A DNA stretch of 41,540 nt from Acidobacteriota bacterium (lineage in GTDB: Bacteria; Acidobacteriota; Terriglobia; Terriglobales; Acidobacteriaceae), in NCBI GenBank assembly GCA_021806005.1, contig JAJZDM010000020.1, positions 1-41,540 on the forward strand. The letters are read 5' to 3'. Positions 33,015-41,173 of this stretch are shown in pieces. The notes beneath the pieces were generated by a model. It did no database searches, was not told the DNA's origin, and was given only the letters and a program-made list of their open reading frames with translations. Numbering within the stretch: position 1 is the stretch's first letter; the number at the start of each line of letters is the position of its first letter. A program made the position numbers and the translations under genes.

Positions 33015-36000
33015 ATGACTGTCTCGCTCCGCGGCAATCTTCTGAGCAGGCACGAAATCTCGCTCGCGGCAGCTCGCTCCTGGCTTCTGATCCTCTTGCT
33101 CGCCCTCTCGGCCATCTCCGCAGGGGCACAGGGCCTCTCCCCAAGTACCGCCATCAACTTCGGCAGCGTCAATCTTGGCGCCACCAGCACCTACCATCAG
33201 AACTTCACTGGCCCTGAGGGATCCGCCGGCGTCTCCATTCAGAGCGTCACAACGATCACCTACGGATCCCCCGACCAGGATTTCTCTGTCACCTCCACCA
33301 CCTGCACCGGTTCCACCATCACCTACCCGGATACCTGCGCGGTCAATCTCGCCTTCAAACCCAGTCAGATCGGGATCCGTCTGGGCGCGCTGCTCTTCAC
33401 CAATACCTCCGGCGTCATCGTCAACACCATCTACCTCGCCGGCGTCGGTGTCGGGCCGCAGATTGTCTTCTCGCCCGCCATGGCGGTTACCGTCAACAGC
33501 GCCGCTACCCTCAGCCCGGACGCCTTCACCTCCGGTGCCGCGGTTCAGGATGGAGTCGGGGATACCTTCTTCACGGATGTATCGGATAACCGCATCCTGG
33601 AAGAGTCTGCCGCCGGAGCCTTCTCGGTCGTCGCCTCCGGCAACCCGCTCAATCTCTCCGCCACCTCCGGTCTGGTCATCGACGGCGCCGGCAACCTCTA
33701 TGTCTCCTCCGGCGCCTCCGTCTATGAGATTCCCTACGGAACCTCCACCCCCACCGCGCTCACGCTTCCCAATGGCGTCACCCTCACCCAGCCCGCCGGC
33801 CTGGCCATCGACAACTCCGGTGATCTTTACATCGCCGACGCCAAGACCAACACCATCTATCAGGACGTGCTCGAAGGGGACCTGGTGACCGCGCTCAAGC
33901 TCACCGGCCCGGGCGCCAATCTCTCTGGCCCCACCGGCCTGGCCATCGACACGAACAACAACCTCTACGTCGCCGACACTGGCAACAGCCGCGTCGTCGA
34001 GTTCCCCATCACCACCCTCGCCACCACCGTTCTGAACCTGACCTCCCTCACGCTGAAGTCTCCCCTCGGCGTCGCCGTAGATGCCGCGGGCACCATCTAC
34101 ATCGCAGACACCGGCAACAGCCGGATCGTCGAGTCCACCGTCACCGGCGACCAGTTCGTCCTCAGCGCCTTTGCCGCTACCACTGCCAGCACCCAGACCT
34201 CCAGCACCCAGACTCCCTACACCCTGGAAGCCCCCGCTGGCATATTCATCGAGGGCAACGGCGACCTGATCCTCAGCGACACCGATCTCGGCCTCATCAC
34301 CATCCAGCGCTCTACCGCCACGGTCAACTTCCCCACTCCCACCGTCGTCGGCGACCTGGATAGCACCGATGACCCCGAACTTCTCACCGTCCAGGAGACC
34401 GGCAACGCCACCAGTTCTCTCAACGTCAGCCCTGACCCCAGCTTCAGCGGGGCCAACTCGGCGGCCTTCCTGCTTACCGGCAGCGGCAGCACCTGCCCCA
34501 CCGCCAACGGCGGTACCTTCGCCATCGGCCAGGTCTGCAACGTTGCCCTGGACTTCCAGCCCACCGTCGTCGGCCCCAACACCGCCAGCCTGCAGCTCAC
34601 CACCGCCGCTACCAGTGGCGCCTCCGGCACCTCCGGTACGGCATCGCTCTTTGGCATCGGACTCTCCAACGTGGCCTACTTCACTCTGGTTGCCACCCCT
34701 TCGACCATCGATAAGGGCAGCTCCGTCGAACTGGTCCTCACCGCTTATCAATCCAACGGCAGCATCGCTACTGACTTCTCCGGCAGCGTCACCTTCAGCT
34801 CCAGCGCCGGCAGCAACGGCGTCTTCCTGGGCGGGGTCACCTTCACCTTCCCCTCGGCCGACAACGGCGTGCTCACCATCCCCGCCGCATCCGGTCTTGA
34901 ACTCAACGCCTACGGCACCTATACCGCCACCGCTACGCTCTCCTCACCCTACATTCCCAGCGGTGTCGCCACCACAGTCACCAGCAACAACATCTACGTC
35001 GTCGAGCCCTCCACGCTCAACCTCACCAGCAGCGTGAACCCCTCGACCATCAATCAATCCACTACCTTCACCCTCACCATCAGCACCACCGGCACCGTAG
35101 CTCCGGGCGGCACCGTCTACTTCTACAACGGCGGCACCCTGATCGGCAGCTCCACCGTCGCAGATACCTCGGCCACCGTCGGCATCGCCAGCATCAATGA
35201 CAGCTTCCCGGCCTCCGGCTCGTATCCCATCAAGGCCGTCTACGTCAGCACCACCAACACCCAGGGCGGTACCGCCACCCTCACGCAGGTGGTCGGCGCC
35301 ACCACCTCGGTGCTACTCACCAGTTCGGTCAATCCCGTCGCCGTCAATGGCAGTACCACCCTCACCGCCACCGTTTCAGCCGCCTCCGGCACAGCCACGG
35401 GAACCATTACCTTCCAGAGCAACGGCGCAACCATCGGCACCGCCGCACTCAATGGCGGAGTCGCCGCGCTGGTCACCAGCTTTCCGCAGCCCGGCATCTA
35501 TAAGCTCACCGCGGTCTACTCTGGCAACGACCAGTCTTCCACCTCCAACACCGTCCTCGAAACCGTCCTCGGCACCGTCAACATCAGCCTTACCAGCTCG
35601 GTCAATCCCGTCTTCCTGGACAACCCCACCATCCTCACCGCGCTGCTTACCTCCGTCGTCACCGGAGCTGCGCCAACCGGAACCGTCACCTTCTTTGACG
35701 GCTCCACGCTCATCGGCTCGGGCGCGGTGGTCAACAGCGCGGTCAGCATCTCCGTCAGCTTCGTCTACGCCGGCACGCACAACATCACAGCCGTCTATTC
35801 GGGCAGCGCCGCCTACTCCGGGGCTACCTCACCCGCCTACTCCCAAACCGTAGCGGACTTCTCGCTCGCGGTCGCCTCGGGAGGCTCCAGCAGCGGATCC
35901 GTCATCGCCGGCGGCTCGCTCAGCTACCCGCTGGTCGTCACCCCCATCATCACCAGCACCCTGCCCGGCCCCATCACACTCACCTTCACAGGGCTGCCCA

Positions 36001-36398
36001 GTACCGTCACCGGGGCGCTCACACCCACCTCCATCACCTCCGGCTCCGGAACAACCCCGGTAGCCTTCGCGGTGGCAGCCGCCAACCTGCTGGCCTCACG
36101 CCTCCGGCGTTCCGAACCACACCACCCCGCGGCACGCTCTCGCTCTCCGCTCAGCTACATCCCGGCAACACTGGCCTTGGCGGCCCTCCCCCTCGCATGG
36201 TTCCGTCGCCGTAACCGCTTCGTCTCGCTCTTCGCCTCCCTCTGCCTGCTTCTGGCCATCACCACGGGCCTCTCCGGATGCATCTCGTCCGCCTCCAGCG
36301 GCTACTACGGCCAGACCCCGCAGACCTACAACCTCACTGTAACCGCAACCTCCGGCAACCTCTCCCGTTCCACTTACCTCAAGCTCACCGTCCAGTAA
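33015..36398 (+). CDS. large secreted NHL-repeat / Ig-like-repeat surface protein with C-terminal hydrophobic module
   Basis: ATG 33015 lies four bases after GGAGG (ATG 33012 is alternative), giving about 1127 aa. A signal peptide ends near SAGAQG. An abnormal-spindle/choice-of-anchor-D-like beta domain follows (INFGSVNLGATSTYHQNF, CAVNLAFKPSQIGIRLGAL). Five or so NHL propeller units are visible (GLAIDTNNNLYVADTGNSRVVEF, GVAVDAAGTIYIADTGNSRIVE). Then come a second anchor-D-like domain and three bacterial Ig-like repeats of about 95 aa, each starting near LTSSVNP and containing GTVTFFDGSTLIGS or a variant. The final domain is interrupted by two hydrophobic segments with basic clusters and LSGC before the last strands (TYNLTVTATSGNLSRS). 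Such proteins are thought to be adhesive or scaffold surface proteins. A beta-barrel gene follows after 17 bases. Confidence 0.88.
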   Translation: MTVSLRGNLLSRHEISLAAARSWLLILLLALSAISAGAQGLSPSTAINFGSVNLGATSTYHQNFTGPEGSAGVSIQSVTTITYGSPDQDFSVTSTTCTGSTITYPDTCAVNLAFKPSQIGIRLGALLFTNTSGVIVNTIYLAGVGVGPQIVFSPAMAVTVNSAATLSPDAFTSGAAVQDGVGDTFFTDVSDNRILEESAAGAFSVVASGNPLNLSATSGLVIDGAGNLYVSSGASVYEIPYGTSTPTALTLPNGVTLTQPAGLAIDNSGDLYIADAKTNTIYQDVLEGDLVTALKLTGPGANLSGPTGLAIDTNNNLYVADTGNSRVVEFPITTLATTVLNLTSLTLKSPLGVAVDAAGTIYIADTGNSRIVESTVTGDQFVLSAFAATTASTQTSSTQTPYTLEAPAGIFIEGNGDLILSDTDLGLITIQRSTATVNFPTPTVVGDLDSTDDPELLTVQETGNATSSLNVSPDPSFSGANSAAFLLTGSGSTCPTANGGTFAIGQVCNVALDFQPTVVGPNTASLQLTTAATSGASGTSGTASLFGIGLSNVAYFTLVATPSTIDKGSSVELVLTAYQSNGSIATDFSGSVTFSSSAGSNGVFLGGVTFTFPSADNGVLTIPAASGLELNAYGTYTATATLSSPYIPSGVATTVTSNNIYVVEPSTLNLTSSVNPSTINQSTTFTLTISTTGTVAPGGTVYFYNGGTLIGSSTVADTSATVGIASINDSFPASGSYPIKAVYVSTTNTQGGTATLTQVVGATTSVLLTSSVNPVAVNGSTTLTATVSAASGTATGTITFQSNGATIGTAALNGGVAALVTSFPQPGIYKLTAVYSGNDQSSTSNTVLETVLGTVNISLTSSVNPVFLDNPTILTALLTSVVTGAAPTGTVTFFDGSTLIGSGAVVNSAVSISVSFVYAGTHNITAVYSGSAAYSGATSPAYSQTVADFSLAVASGGSSSGSVIAGGSLSYPLVVTPIITSTLPGPITLTFTGLPSTVTGALTPTSITSGSGTTPVAFAVAAANLLASRLRRSEPHHPAARSRSPLSYIPATLALAALPLAWFRRRNRFVSLFASLCLLLAITTGLSGCISSASSGYYGQTPQTYNLTVTATSGNLSRSTYLKLTVQ

Positions 36399-36415
36399 CA
36401 GGAGTGACTCCCGGC

Positions 36416-37114
36416 ATGCGCCATACCGCTACAGCAAAACCAGGGTGGATGCTCCCCGGCCAAACAAGAGCCGGCAGCATCCACCGTGCGCTGGGCACGC
36501 TCTGCCGCTCCTGGCGCCTCACCGTATCAAGACGAGTTGTGCTCGCCTTCCTTGCCTTGCCGCTGGCCTCGGTCCCGTCGCACACCCATGCCCAGACCCC
36601 CATGGATCTGGGTATGACCTACACCCAGCAGCGCTCCAAGTTCGTCGGGTCCTCGCCAACGGATTACTTCTATCTGCGCGGAGCCACCGTGGATCTGGCC
36701 TACTATCCCTTCCACGGCTTCGGACCGGTCGTCTCGCTTAACGGCCTGGCGGTCACCAACCTGCGCGGCCAGATCGATATCCACCAGGCCAGCTTTCTCG
36801 GCGGCGGACGGTACACCTTCAACCTGGGGCACATCTCGCCAACCCTCTGGAGCCGCCGCGGCGGCATCTTTGCGGAGGCCCTGGTCGGCCTTACCGATGC
36901 CACCGACGGTGAGTATCCCTCCGGCAACACCCTGGTGAGCACGGCCTATGGCTATACCTACGCCCTCGGCGGCGGCATCAACTACAACATCTATCACCGC
37001 TTTGAGCTGCGCCTGATGAGCCACTACTTTGTCACCGACCTCCCCAACGGCGGCAGCAAACAGCAGAAAAACATCCAGGTGAGCGCCGGCGTCAACTGGC
37101 ACTTCGGCAACTAG
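36416..37114 (+). CDS. outer-membrane beta-barrel protein (OmpA/OmpW-like)
   Basis: AGGAG lies eleven bases before ATG 36416, 17 bases after the surface-protein stop, so the two are co-transcribed. The 232-aa protein has a long N-region (about 45 residues, unusual for a signal peptide) before the hydrophobic VVLAFLALPLASVPSHTHAQ. The mature part alternates polar and non-polar residues as in small 8-strand barrels: DYFYLRGATVDLAYYPFHGFGPVVSLNG, ASFLGGGRYTFNLG, GIFAEALVGLTDA, YTYALGGGINYNIYHRFELRLMSHYFVTDL, and a C-terminal strand VSAGVNWHFGN. It probably sits in the outer membrane; a role in anchoring or exporting the preceding surface protein is suggested only by position. Confidence 0.85.
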   Translation: MRHTATAKPGWMLPGQTRAGSIHRALGTLCRSWRLTVSRRVVLAFLALPLASVPSHTHAQTPMDLGMTYTQQRSKFVGSSPTDYFYLRGATVDLAYYPFHGFGPVVSLNGLAVTNLRGQIDIHQASFLGGGRYTFNLGHISPTLWSRRGGIFAEALVGLTDATDGEYPSGNTLVSTAYGYTYALGGGINYNIYHRFELRLMSHYFVTDLPNGGSKQQKNIQVSAGVNWHFGN

Positions 37115-37264
37115 CTCTATCGCTGGCGCCAAGCAGATCGCCTGCCAGGCAACTCATCCCTCCTCCGATTCTCTGTCTCGCTCCAAACCTTCACCCTCCA
37201 TGCACCGCTCAAACTCCCGCCCGCAGACTGCCCCGGCCGCGCGGCCCTGCATCCAAGCTGGTTG

Positions 37265-39064
37265 ATGGCATTCGAGAGCGCACAGCCGCCGCCCGGCGGA
37301 GAGCAAACCGAAAAGCAACTTAACCTGCTCATCGAGACAGGCCTTCTCCTCGCCTCGGAACGTTCCCTGGATGCGATCGTGCAGACTGCGCTTGACGCTG
37401 GCCTGCATCTCTGCGGTGCTCGCTTTGGCGCCTTCTTCTATAACCCCGCGGAAGACCGGAACCCGCCCGAGGTCCCAACCCAACCCTACTGCTTCTTCAA
37501 GGTCGCTGGCCCGGACATCGATATCTTTCAGTCTCTCCTGCACCCACGGCCAACCGGGCTCTTCAGCATCAGCTTCCTTGGCCAAAGGATCCTCCGCTCC
37601 AATGACATCACCCAGGATCCCATCTATGGCCGGAACCCTCCCTTCGCGGGCATTCCACCCGGTCTTCCGGTCCGCAGTTGCCTTGGCGTTCCCGTGCGGA
37701 ACCGCTCCGGATATCTCCTCGGCTGCATGCTCTACGGCCATCCCCAGCCCGGCATCTTCACTGTTGCCAGCGAGCACCTGGTAGCCACGATCGCGTCTCA
37801 GGCAGCCATCGCCATCGACAACGTTCTTCTCTCCCAGAGCCTCAGCCATGAGATCTCCCTGGTAGAGTCCGCCCGCGCCCTGCAGCGCCATACGGCCGAC
37901 CGCCTGCGCCAGGCCCTGGACGCCGCCCAGCTCGGTACCTGGACCTGGAACCGCGCCACAGATCATCTCGATCTCGACGAACGTGCCGCCTCCCTGTTGC
38001 ACGCCCAGCCCCACTCACCCATCCCTCGCGCTGCTCTGCGCAGGTATTTCGTCGCCGTCGCCGATCAGGCCTGCACCGCCTCCAGCTTGCAGCATCTGCT
38101 CCAGTCCGGAGGCATGTACCGCGCCGAGCTCTGCATCGACTCACCCGAAGGGATCCAGACCTGGATTGCAGTTCGCGGCATGGCCAGCTTCGCACCTGAC
38201 ACCTCCCGGATCACGGGCATGATCGGCACCGTACAGGACATCACCGCCCACAAAATCCAGGACGCGGCTCTCCGCCAAAGCGAAAAGCTGGCTGCCACCG
38301 GCCGTCTGGCCGCCAGCATCGCGCACGAGATCAACAACCCGCTTGAGGCCGTCACCAACCTGATCTACCTCGCTCGCACCGACGCTGCCGCCCCTCCTTC
38401 CATCCGCCTCCTGCTCGAGGCCGCTGACACCGAGATCGCCCGCGTCTCCCAGATCGCTCAACAGACTCTGGGTTTCTACCGCGATACCACCCACCCCATT
38501 GAGATGGACCTCAACGAACTCCTGCACGGGGTCGTCGACCTCTTCGCCCGCAAGATGGCGTCCCGGAAGATCCTCTGCACCCTTGACCTCGATCCCTGCC
38601 TGCGCATCCATGGCCTCCGCGGCGAGGTCCGCCAAGTCTTCTCCAACCTCATCGTCAACGCCATCGAGGCCTTCCCCTCCACCTCCACGCTCCGACCTGG
38701 CCGCATCCACATCCGCGGCCGTTACCTGCAAGGCCAGGGCAAGATCTCCATCCTCATCTCTGATCAAGGCTCCGGCATCCCCGCGCCCGCCCGCCCGCGC
38801 CTCTTCACGCCGTTCTTCACTACCAAGCGCTCGATCGGCACCGGCCTCGGCCTCTGGGTCACTCGCGGCTTCGTGGAGAAGCACGGAGGCTCCATCCACT
38901 ACCGCACCCGCACCGATACCCCCTCAGGAACCATCTTCCGGATCGTCTTCCCGGTATGGATGCGCCCAGCGGCATCTCCATCCGAGGCCCGTGCCGACAG
39001 TCCCGCTGTGAGCTTCAGCCCTGGCCTGAACCCATTACCAACACCCCCTCCCCTCCTCACCTGA
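37265..39064 (+). CDS. GAF-PAS sensor histidine kinase
   Basis: The 599-aa soluble kinase has a GAF domain (about 15-190; LLIETGLLLASERSLDAIVQTALDAG, CLGVPVRNRSGYLLGCMLYGH), a PAS-like domain (about 210-330; ALDAAQLGTWTWNR, GTVQDITAHK), a HisKA dimerisation helix with phospho-acceptor His354 in SIAHEINNPLEAVTNLIYLAR, and a HATPase_c domain with the N box VFSNLIVNAIEAF, G1 ISDQGSGIP, F box TPFFTTK and G2 GTGLGLWVTRGFVEKHGG. No transmembrane helix is present, so it senses a cytoplasmic signal through GAF or PAS. ATG 37265 (or the adjacent TTG 37262) has a weak ribosome site. The C-terminal 35 residues are Pro/Ser-rich. A single-domain response regulator follows after 243 bases. Confidence 0.93.
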   Translation: MAFESAQPPPGGEQTEKQLNLLIETGLLLASERSLDAIVQTALDAGLHLCGARFGAFFYNPAEDRNPPEVPTQPYCFFKVAGPDIDIFQSLLHPRPTGLFSISFLGQRILRSNDITQDPIYGRNPPFAGIPPGLPVRSCLGVPVRNRSGYLLGCMLYGHPQPGIFTVASEHLVATIASQAAIAIDNVLLSQSLSHEISLVESARALQRHTADRLRQALDAAQLGTWTWNRATDHLDLDERAASLLHAQPHSPIPRAALRRYFVAVADQACTASSLQHLLQSGGMYRAELCIDSPEGIQTWIAVRGMASFAPDTSRITGMIGTVQDITAHKIQDAALRQSEKLAATGRLAASIAHEINNPLEAVTNLIYLARTDAAAPPSIRLLLEAADTEIARVSQIAQQTLGFYRDTTHPIEMDLNELLHGVVDLFARKMASRKILCTLDLDPCLRIHGLRGEVRQVFSNLIVNAIEAFPSTSTLRPGRIHIRGRYLQGQGKISILISDQGSGIPAPARPRLFTPFFTTKRSIGTGLGLWVTRGFVEKHGGSIHYRTRTDTPSGTIFRIVFPVWMRPAASPSEARADSPAVSFSPGLNPLPTPPPLLT

Positions 39065-39257
39065 CCTCCTGCATGACGCAGCGTCCCGCCCAGATACTCG
39101 AGTGTCCTGTTCCCCCCTGGGGGCAGCCGCGCGGGATCAGCCGTCTTCCTGCAGACAAGTCGCGTACCTCGGCGGCGATGGAGCCTCTTCCCCGGTCCCG
39201 GGAAGGGATGCCATCGTTGCTGCGCGCTCGCCCCGGAACACCCATCGGTCCTGAAAA

Positions 39258-39266
39258 TGCTATAAA
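39258..39266 (+). promoter_or_regulatory. extended -10 promoter for the response regulator
   Basis: TGCTATAAA is a TGn plus TATAAA extended -10 element, with no good -35 at the expected distance. Transcription would begin near 39273, leaving a leader of about 35 bases before ATG 39308. This suggests the regulator can be expressed apart from the kinase. Confidence 0.45.
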
Positions 39267-39307
39267 CTCATGCCAACACTCATCGCATCAATGTACAGGG
39301 CCCCCTC

Positions 39308-39757
39308 ATGCAAACCGAGCCTCTCGCTGGTCACCCGAGCTCCGATACGCAGACCACTGCCAGCCGCGCAGAGGGGGATACACCGCGCACCGCAACTCCT
39401 CCAACCCATGTGCTGGTTGTCGATGACGAACCCCTCATCGCCAACACCATCGTTCAGATCCTGAACCGCAGCGGCTTCGTCGCGGAGGCCGCCTACGGCG
39501 GCGGAGAGGCCATTGAAGCCGCTCAGCGCATACGTCCGGAACTGATCCTCTCCGATGTCCTCATGCCCAACATCGATGGGGTCGAGGCTGCTATCGCCAT
39601 CCAGAAGCTCCTCCCCAAGACCCGGATCGTCCTCTTCAGTGGACAGGCCGCCACCGTCGAGATCCTCTCCCGGGTTCGCCAGCGCGGCTACCAGTTCGAA
39701 CTTCTCGCCAAACCCCTCCACCCGATCCAGCTCATCAAACATCTGCGCCAGGAATAG
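39308..39757 (+). CDS. single-domain (receiver-only) response regulator
   Basis: The 149-aa protein has a polar N-terminal tail of about 33 residues and then one receiver domain: acidic pair Asp39-Asp40 in HVLVVDDEPLI, phospho-acceptor Asp83 in LILSDVLMPNIDG, Ser111 in VLFSGQA and Lys135 in ELLAKPLHP. No output domain follows, so it must act by protein contact or in a phosphorelay. AGGG seven bases before ATG 39308 is a modest ribosome site. The GAF-PAS kinase immediately upstream is the obvious partner. Confidence 0.92.
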   Translation: MQTEPLAGHPSSDTQTTASRAEGDTPRTATPPTHVLVVDDEPLIANTIVQILNRSGFVAEAAYGGGEAIEAAQRIRPELILSDVLMPNIDGVEAAIAIQKLLPKTRIVLFSGQAATVEILSRVRQRGYQFELLAKPLHPIQLIKHLRQE

Positions 39758-39780
39758 AGCCTCTTCCTGACCGGGTAGCC

Positions 39781-39808
39781 CAGAGCCCGAACCACAGAGC
39801 CCGAACCA
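39781..39808. repeat. 14-bp tandem repeat
   Basis: CAGAGCCCGAACCA is present twice head to tail (39781-39794 and 39795-39808), just after the response-regulator stop. It is not in a gene I can support. Confidence 0.9.
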
Positions 39809-40062
39809 CCCCTGGCTCCTTCCCCACACCCGCCAGCCCTGCCCTCGGCAGGTCCAGCGACAAGTCCGCCGTATACCCTCCGGGATACCCGGCAGCAGCG
39901 AACGCGATTGCGCGAAATTGCCGCCCCGTCGCCCTAAGGCAGTTTCGGTGCAGGTGTAGAGGACGACTCGACTTCGATGGGCGCTTTCCCCCAATGAAAA
40001 CGCCACTGCAAGCCCGCTTCGGGATACATCCCCTTTTATAGAACCCATCAACACCAAAAATG

Positions 40063-40093
40063 CCATAAGTCATACCAATCAAGTTACTTATGG
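40063..40093. promoter_or_regulatory. inverted repeat upstream of the Pro/Ala-tail membrane protein
   Basis: CCATAAGT (40063-40070) and ACTTATGG (40086-40093) are perfect reverse complements separated by 15 bases, in the AT-rich part of the spacer 94 bases before the next start codon. The half-site spacing of two helical turns (23 bases start to start) fits a dimeric regulator. A loose mRNA hairpin is the alternative. Confidence 0.4.
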
Positions 40094-40186
40094 TGGTTAC
40101 TACTGCGTGGCCTCCAGGTGGGTGCTTTTCAGCCTTTGGTCTATCGGCAAACCATCTCGATACTTTAGGATTGTCCCAAAGACAAC

Positions 40187-41035
40187 ATGGAGAACGACCC
40201 TGCACCAGAGGAAACCCCGCAGCAAGTCAGGCTTCCACAGACCAGCCGCGATCCGCTGATTCGCTACAGCGTCTTCGCTGCCCTTGGCTGCGCCGGTGTG
40301 TGCATTCTCTTCGCAATCATTTACATCTTCGGCTATTCGCTGAGCGCCACGCTCTCCTTTGAGCACCACTTCAACGACTACCTCTCCACCAGCCACACCG
40401 CAAATCTCTCCACTGTTCTGGGCCTCCACATGGCGCAGAACCGGATGTTCCTCCAATCCTGCGGCATCATCGCCGGCATCTTCTTCGCCTGTATCGGCCT
40501 GGCGCTGTTTCTGGTCGGCTTCCACGGCTCCATCGATGCGCAGGGCCGAATCTGCGACGGAGCCGCCGGCATCCGGCAGCTCGCTCCCGGAGCCATCGTC
40601 CTGCTCATCGCGATGATCTTCGTCGGCTTTGCGGCGATGCACCCCATCGATCTGGTGCCCACCCCGGTCGGCAGCGCCCCGACTGCCGCGCCCTCCCATG
40701 CGGATCCACCAGCCTCGCCGTCTGCGGACCCGGCCCCGCTCCCGCTAGCCCGACCCCGGCAGACTCAGGCCCTCGCCACTCCCGCCTCCCCATCCGCATC
40801 TCCTTTGATCTCCTCCCGGCCGCAACCCTCCGTTCGCCAGCAGGCTGTCGACCCGGCGCCGCGCCCGTCATCTCCCAGCGCCGCGAGTCCTGCAGCGCAC
40901 CCAACACCCGCCGCGCCCACTCCGCAGGCGTGGCCCGCTACGGCAACCGCGCAGCATCCCGCCCCTCGTCCGGCCGCGGCCACCGCCGGTCAGGACCCCC
41001 CTTCCATCCCTCCCTTGCATCCCTTTGTACCCTGA
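40187..41035 (+). CDS. membrane protein with long Pro/Ala-rich tail, function unknown
   Basis: The 282-aa product starts with about 25 polar residues (PEETPQQVRLPQTSRDPL), then three hydrophobic helices: SVFAALGCAGVCILFAIIYIFGY, SCGIIAGIFFACIGLALFLVGF and GAIVLLIAMIFVGFAAM. From about residue 155 to the end the sequence is almost entirely Pro, Ala, Ser, Thr and His, and must be disordered. With three helices, the tail would lie on the opposite side of the membrane from the N-terminus. No family is recognised. ATG 40187 lacks a clear ribosome site. Confidence 0.68.
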   Translation: MENDPAPEETPQQVRLPQTSRDPLIRYSVFAALGCAGVCILFAIIYIFGYSLSATLSFEHHFNDYLSTSHTANLSTVLGLHMAQNRMFLQSCGIIAGIFFACIGLALFLVGFHGSIDAQGRICDGAAGIRQLAPGAIVLLIAMIFVGFAAMHPIDLVPTPVGSAPTAAPSHADPPASPSADPAPLPLARPRQTQALATPASPSASPLISSRPQPSVRQQAVDPAPRPSSPSAASPAAHPTPAAPTPQAWPATATAQHPAPRPAAATAGQDPPSIPPLHPFVP

Positions 41036-41173
41036 AGCCTCCTCACCCCTCCGGTCCCCGCTCACTGTCTGCATCCTTTTCATGCTGGAACAGTCCTCTC
41101 GCTGACGCTGAAACTGGCCCTCGCGCCTCCTTTCATTTGCCAACGGAATCGTCTCGCTCGTACCCTTGCAGGC

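Larger units (their letters stand above)
39758..40186. other. 429-base intergenic region with short repeats
   Basis: This region lies between the response regulator and the next membrane-protein gene. It holds a 14-bp tandem repeat (39781-39808), an inverted repeat (40063-40093), and an AT-rich stretch (40030-40090) likely to contain the next promoter. A minus-strand open frame spanning it has no ribosome site or recognisable protein character. Confidence 0.5.

Noticed and set aside
35030-35850. DNA-level tandem repeats in the Ig-repeat gene
   Set aside because: The three repeats match at protein level but have diverged in DNA apart from short stretches around the SVNP codons, so they are ordinary domain repeats.
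39735-40205. 156-codon minus-strand frame across the spacer after the response regulator
   Set aside because: No ribosome site, no hydrophobic core or motif pattern, and it overlaps genes at both ends.
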